Below are positions 61,642 through 64,000 of a stretch of 64,000 nt of DNA, one piece after another (the first letter of the stretch is position 1; each line of letters opens with the position of its first letter). A program made the position numbers and the translations under genes. The notes under the pieces were generated by a model, which was not told the DNA's origin, searched no databases, and saw only the letters and a program-made list of their open reading frames with translations. The DNA is taken from assembly GCF_003355495.1 (NCBI RefSeq), contig NZ_CP031337.1, positions 2,671,001 to 2,735,000 of the forward strand, in the 5' to 3' direction. Source of the DNA: Crenobacter cavernae. GTDB taxonomy: Bacteria; Pseudomonadota; Gammaproteobacteria; Burkholderiales; Chromobacteriaceae.

Positions 61642-62616
61642 TCAACCGCCGGTCATCGACATGAAGCGCACGATCTTGTCCGGCTTTTCGCGGAATTCGT
61701 GCTTTTCCGGCTTGAGTTCGATCGCCTCGCGGATCGCCGCCTCGAGTTCGGCGTCACTACAGCCGGCACGCAACAGCGGGCGCAGCTCGAAGCGCTCTTC
61801 CTGGCCGAGGCACATGTAGAGCGTGCCGTCGACCGACAGCCGCACCCGGTTGCAGGTCGCACAGAAGTGCTGCGAGATCGGCGTGATCAGGCCGAGCGTG
61901 AAGCCGCCGTCGGGCGTGCTCCAGTAGCGCGCCGGGCCGCCGCCGAGCTCGGCGGTCTGCGGCACCAGGTCGAAGCGTTCGCGCAGACCCGGCAGCACGG
62001 TCTGCAGGTCGAGGTAGTGCGCGTTGCGGCCGGTGTCGCCCATCGGCATCGCCTCGATCAGACGCAGCACGAAGCCGTGTTCGATGCAGAAGCCGACCAT
62101 CGCTTCGATGTCGCCGTCGTTCACCCCCTGCATCGCGACCATATTGAGCTTGATCGGCGCGAAGCCGGCGGCCTTGGCCGCCATCAGGCCGTCCATGATC
62201 GCCGGCAGGCTGTCGCGGCCGGTGATGTCGGCCATGCAATCGCGGCGCAACGAGTCGAGGCTGATGTTCAGACGGCTGACGCCGGCTTCCTTCAGCGCCT
62301 CGGCGTGCTTGGACAGCTGGGTGGCGTTGGTGGTGAGCGACAGGTCGGTCAGGCCGGGCAAGGCCGACAGTCGGCCGGCAAGTTCGGGCAGGTTGCGGCG
62401 CAGCAGCGGCTCGCCGCCGGTCAGGCGCACGCGGCGCGTGCCCAAGCGCGCGAACGCGCCGATCACCCGCTCGATCTCGTCGAAGGTGAGCCAGTTCTCC
62501 GGTTCCTCGAAGCCCTTGAAGCCTTTCGGGATGCAGTAGCTGCAACGCAGGTCGCAGCGGTCTGTCACGGAGAGTCTGATGTACTCGATGGTACGGCCGA
62601 AGCGGTCCGCCAGCAT
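61642..62616 (-). CDS. moaA: GTP 3',8-cyclase (molybdenum cofactor biosynthesis)
   Basis: Radical SAM enzyme that starts molybdopterin synthesis, 324 residues. The N-terminal 4Fe-4S cluster is in CDLRCSYC (Cys21, 25, 28). The SAM-binding region is RLTGGEPLLRRNLPEL. The C-terminal cluster Cys lie in HFCATCNRVRLSVDG and further on in MCL. The C-terminus ends in Gly-Gly (SMTGG), as required for activity. No other moa genes are adjacent. Confidence 0.95.
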   Translation of the reverse strand: MLADRFGRTIEYIRLSVTDRCDLRCSYCIPKGFKGFEEPENWLTFDEIERVIGAFARLGTRRVRLTGGEPLLRRNLPELAGRLSALPGLTDLSLTTNATQLSKHAEALKEAGVSRLNISLDSLRRDCMADITGRDSLPAIMDGLMAAKAAGFAPIKLNMVAMQGVNDGDIEAMVGFCIEHGFVLRLIEAMPMGDTGRNAHYLDLQTVLPGLRERFDLVPQTAELGGGPARYWSTPDGGFTLGLITPISQHFCATCNRVRLSVDGTLYMCLGQEERFELRPLLRAGCSDAELEAAIREAIELKPEKHEFREKPDKIVRFMSMTGG

Positions 62617-62767
62617 GATGGGTTGTGCCTGTCCATGTCGTTCTAATGGTTCCCCCTCATTGTAACGGGAACCGACCCTGAAAACACCCGGCTTGTGAGT
62701 GGGGGAAATTTTCGCCGCAGATCATGACGTTTGCGGCGGCAAAAAAGAATGCGCTTGCCCTGTGATT

Positions 62768-62779
62768 TGATATCGTACA
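62768..62779 (-). promoter_or_regulatory. Shared 12-bp motif upstream of UmuD-like gene
   Basis: TGATATCGTACA, the exact reverse complement of the element before the umuC remnant (55741-55752). It lies 35 bp before the ATG at 62815, a position suited to an operator. Confidence 0.55.
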
Positions 62780-62814
62780 CAATCAATTCACGGCAAGCAG
62801 TTAAGGAAAGCAGC

Positions 62815-63393
62815 ATGAGCCAAGGCGGAAAACGAGACGGCGCCGGTCGCAAGCCGCGTTTCGAGGGCGACAAGACGGTAGCGGTCCGCATCCCGGAGCG
62901 CCTGCGCCCGGTGCTGGATCAATGGTTGGAAGACTACCGCCAGTTGCTGTCGGTGAAAAGCGCCGAGGTCAGCAATTTTCGCGTCTTGAGCGACCAGTTG
63001 TCCGGACTGTCGCTGCCGCTGTTCGCCAGCCGCGTGCCGGCGGGCTTTCCGTCGCCGGCCGACGACCACAAGGAAGCCGGCATCGATCTGAACGCTTTTC
63101 TGGTCGACCACCCGCAGACCACTTTCCTCGTGAACGTGCGCGGCGACTCGATGATCAACGCCGGCATCCACGACGGTGACCTGCTGCTGGTCGACCGCTC
63201 GATCGAGCCGCGCCCGGGCAAGGTGGTGGTCGCGGTGATCGACGGCGAGCTGACGGTCAAACGCCTGAAGCGCGACGGCGAACGTGTCTGGCTGATGCCG
63301 GACAACCCGGCCTACCCGCCGATCGCCGTAACGGAAGACGCATCTTTCTTCATATGGGGGGTGGTCACCAACGTGATCCACCCGATGAAATAG
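62815..63393 (+). CDS. UmuD/LexA-like S24 self-cleaving peptidase with N-terminal extension
   Basis: 192 residues, start at MSQGGKRDGAGRKPR with AAGGAAAG upstream. The C-terminal S24 domain has cleavage site Ala76-Gly77 (SRVPAGFPSPADD), Ser112 (RGDSMINAGI) and Lys149 (ELTVKRLKRD). The 36- and 37-residue spacings equal those in E. coli UmuD (24/60/97). The first 45 residues (GAGRK, then KTVAVRIPERLRPVLDQWL) look like a small DNA-binding or ribbon-helix-helix-type extension. It may be a UmuD subunit, a repressor, or both. No umuC follows; a 53-codon gene does. Confidence 0.85.
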   Translation: MSQGGKRDGAGRKPRFEGDKTVAVRIPERLRPVLDQWLEDYRQLLSVKSAEVSNFRVLSDQLSGLSLPLFASRVPAGFPSPADDHKEAGIDLNAFLVDHPQTTFLVNVRGDSMINAGIHDGDLLLVDRSIEPRPGKVVVAVIDGELTVKRLKRDGERVWLMPDNPAYPPIAVTEDASFFIWGVVTNVIHPMK

Positions 63394-63404
63394 GAGGGAC
63401 GACC

Positions 63405-63566
63405 ATGGCAAGCCAAAGAACCGAACCGATGGCCGAAGCAATCAAGATGAAGTTCCGCGACTGGCGCCGTCTGCCGCGCGTATTCCGTACCGTGAGCCAT
63501 GGCAGGCCACAGGTGCTGGTGTCACGCACCGGCCGCGACTTTTTCGTGCCGGTCGAATTCGTCTGA
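63405..63566 (+). CDS. Tiny gene downstream of the UmuD-like gene
   Basis: 53 residues, MASQRTEPMAEAIKMKFRDW and onward, ending GRDFFVPVEFV. It has an excellent ribosome site (AGGAGGG, 8 bp before ATG) and starts 11 bp after the UmuD-like stop, so it is surely cotranscribed. Basic, no membrane helix, no family recognised. It occupies the place where umuC normally lies. Confidence 0.6.
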   Translation: MASQRTEPMAEAIKMKFRDWRRLPRVFRTVSHGRPQVLVSRTGRDFFVPVEFV

Positions 63567-63592
63567 CCTCACACTGGGACTCGGCCGACCTT

Positions 63593-64000
63593 TCAGGCGG
63601 CCGCGCCCTCCTCTTCTTCCCGGCGTGCGCTGGCGAGCGTTTCGGCTACGGCATCGGCTTCGCGCAACGTACGGATCCGCGCGAAAAAGGCTTCCGCTTC
63701 CGGGTGGCGACGCTTGAGTTGGCCGAGCCATTGCTTGAGCCGCGCCACCGCGTAATGCTCCGCTTCGGCGCGGCATTGCGCGAAGAAATCTTCCAGCCAT
63801 GGCAGCAAGACCACCCAGCTCAGCGGCACCGGCGCCTTACCGTTCGCGGCGACGTGGATTTCACCGGCGAGCCCCGGGTCGGCGACCAGGCCCCGGCCGA
63901 CCATCACGCGGTCGCAACCGCTTTGCTCGCGGATCGAGCGCCAGTCGTCGACCGTCCACACTTCGCCGTTGGCGACCACCGGCAGGCTGACCGCCTCGCG
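63593..64000 (-). CDS. tRNA-dihydrouridine synthase, DusC-like, 5' end outside window
   Basis: The last 135 residues of a Dus flavoprotein, open to the window edge. VVANGEVWTVDDWRSIREQSG and VMVGRGLVADPGLA are the C-terminal part of the TIM-barrel FMN-phosphate site. The helical recognition domain follows (HYAVARLKQWLGQLKRRHPE). The WTVDDWR wording and C-terminal length fit DusC (U16) better than DusA or DusB. A DUS-like 9-mer lies at 63719. Confidence 0.85.
   Translation of the reverse strand, partial: REAVSLPVVANGEVWTVDDWRSIREQSGCDRVMVGRGLVADPGLAGEIHVAANGKAPVPLSWVVLLPWLEDFFAQCRAEAEHYAVARLKQWLGQLKRRHPEAEAFFARIRTLREADAVAETLASARREEEEGAAA

Noticed and set aside
63582..63590. CTCGGCCGA as another copy of the repeat
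   Set aside because: One mismatch to the 9-mer core; counted as a variant, together with 47419, not as an exact copy.

Overview
This GC-rich window (about two thirds G+C in the core) carries the gene complement of a motile, flagellated betaproteobacterium. The gyrA - serC - pheA - hisC order, the ribBA-ribH-nusB-thiL-pgpA run and the rpfE-type/recJ/rmuC run are typical of that class. Order Neisseriales is my best guess, because a short sequence (core TTGGCCGAG) is scattered through genes and paired into terminators in the way DNA uptake sequences are in Neisseriaceae. The species cannot be named from the sequence.

Layout. 1-7.9 kb: alanine dehydrogenase (5' cut), PuuD-like amidotransferase, PuuA-like glutamine synthetase, motAB, a membrane-anchored methyltransferase, an HDOD protein and a SpoU methyltransferase. 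8-11.2 kb (minus): mscS-type channel with a TetR regulator, and prfC. 11.3-16.4 kb: riboflavin genes (ribE, ribBA, ribH), a Dph6-like ATPase, nusB, thiL, pgpA. 16.5-24 kb (minus): branched-chain amino acid binding protein, hemH, ftsK, anmK and an M23 endopeptidase. 24-30.5 kb: tyrS, rpfE-type gene, recJ, rmuC and a small secreted protein. 30.5-39.9 kb is an accessory region: yciH and a tyrosine recombinase, then remnants of a filamentous prophage (HTH repressor with twin operators, ssDNA-binding protein), two IS3-family transposase tails flanking a low-GC three-gene cassette (patatin lipase, SH3/DUF2272 protein, SH3 lipoprotein), a structured non-coding stretch, and mazEF. Two dif-like sites lie at about 32.28 and 39.39 kb. 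40-53.9 kb: crotonase/DUF4442/TetR operon, dapF, DUF484, OsmC, hisC, LOG, pheA, serC, two thioesterases, gyrA, and an amino acid ABC binding protein plus permease. 54-58.3 kb: a very basic secreted protein, tRNA-Thr, an SRAP protein, a broken umuC, small unknown genes, cspA and an IS110 remnant. 58.3-64 kb: a second ftsK, moaA, a UmuD/LexA-like peptidase with a tiny partner gene, and a 3' part of a Dus-type gene.

Most noteworthy: (1) about 53 exact copies of TTGGCCGAG, roughly one expected by chance, seven inverted pairs of which form terminators; the motif is missing from the 31.4-39.0 kb island. This is a candidate uptake-sequence dialect unlike the known Neisseriaceae ones. (2) The patatin/DUF2272/lipoprotein cassette, a candidate uncharacterised lipid- and wall-targeting module. 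(3) The pair of dif-like sites beside a tyrosine recombinase in a window that also holds two FtsK translocases. (4) A perfect 12-bp motif shared by the promoters of the broken umuC and the UmuD-like gene.
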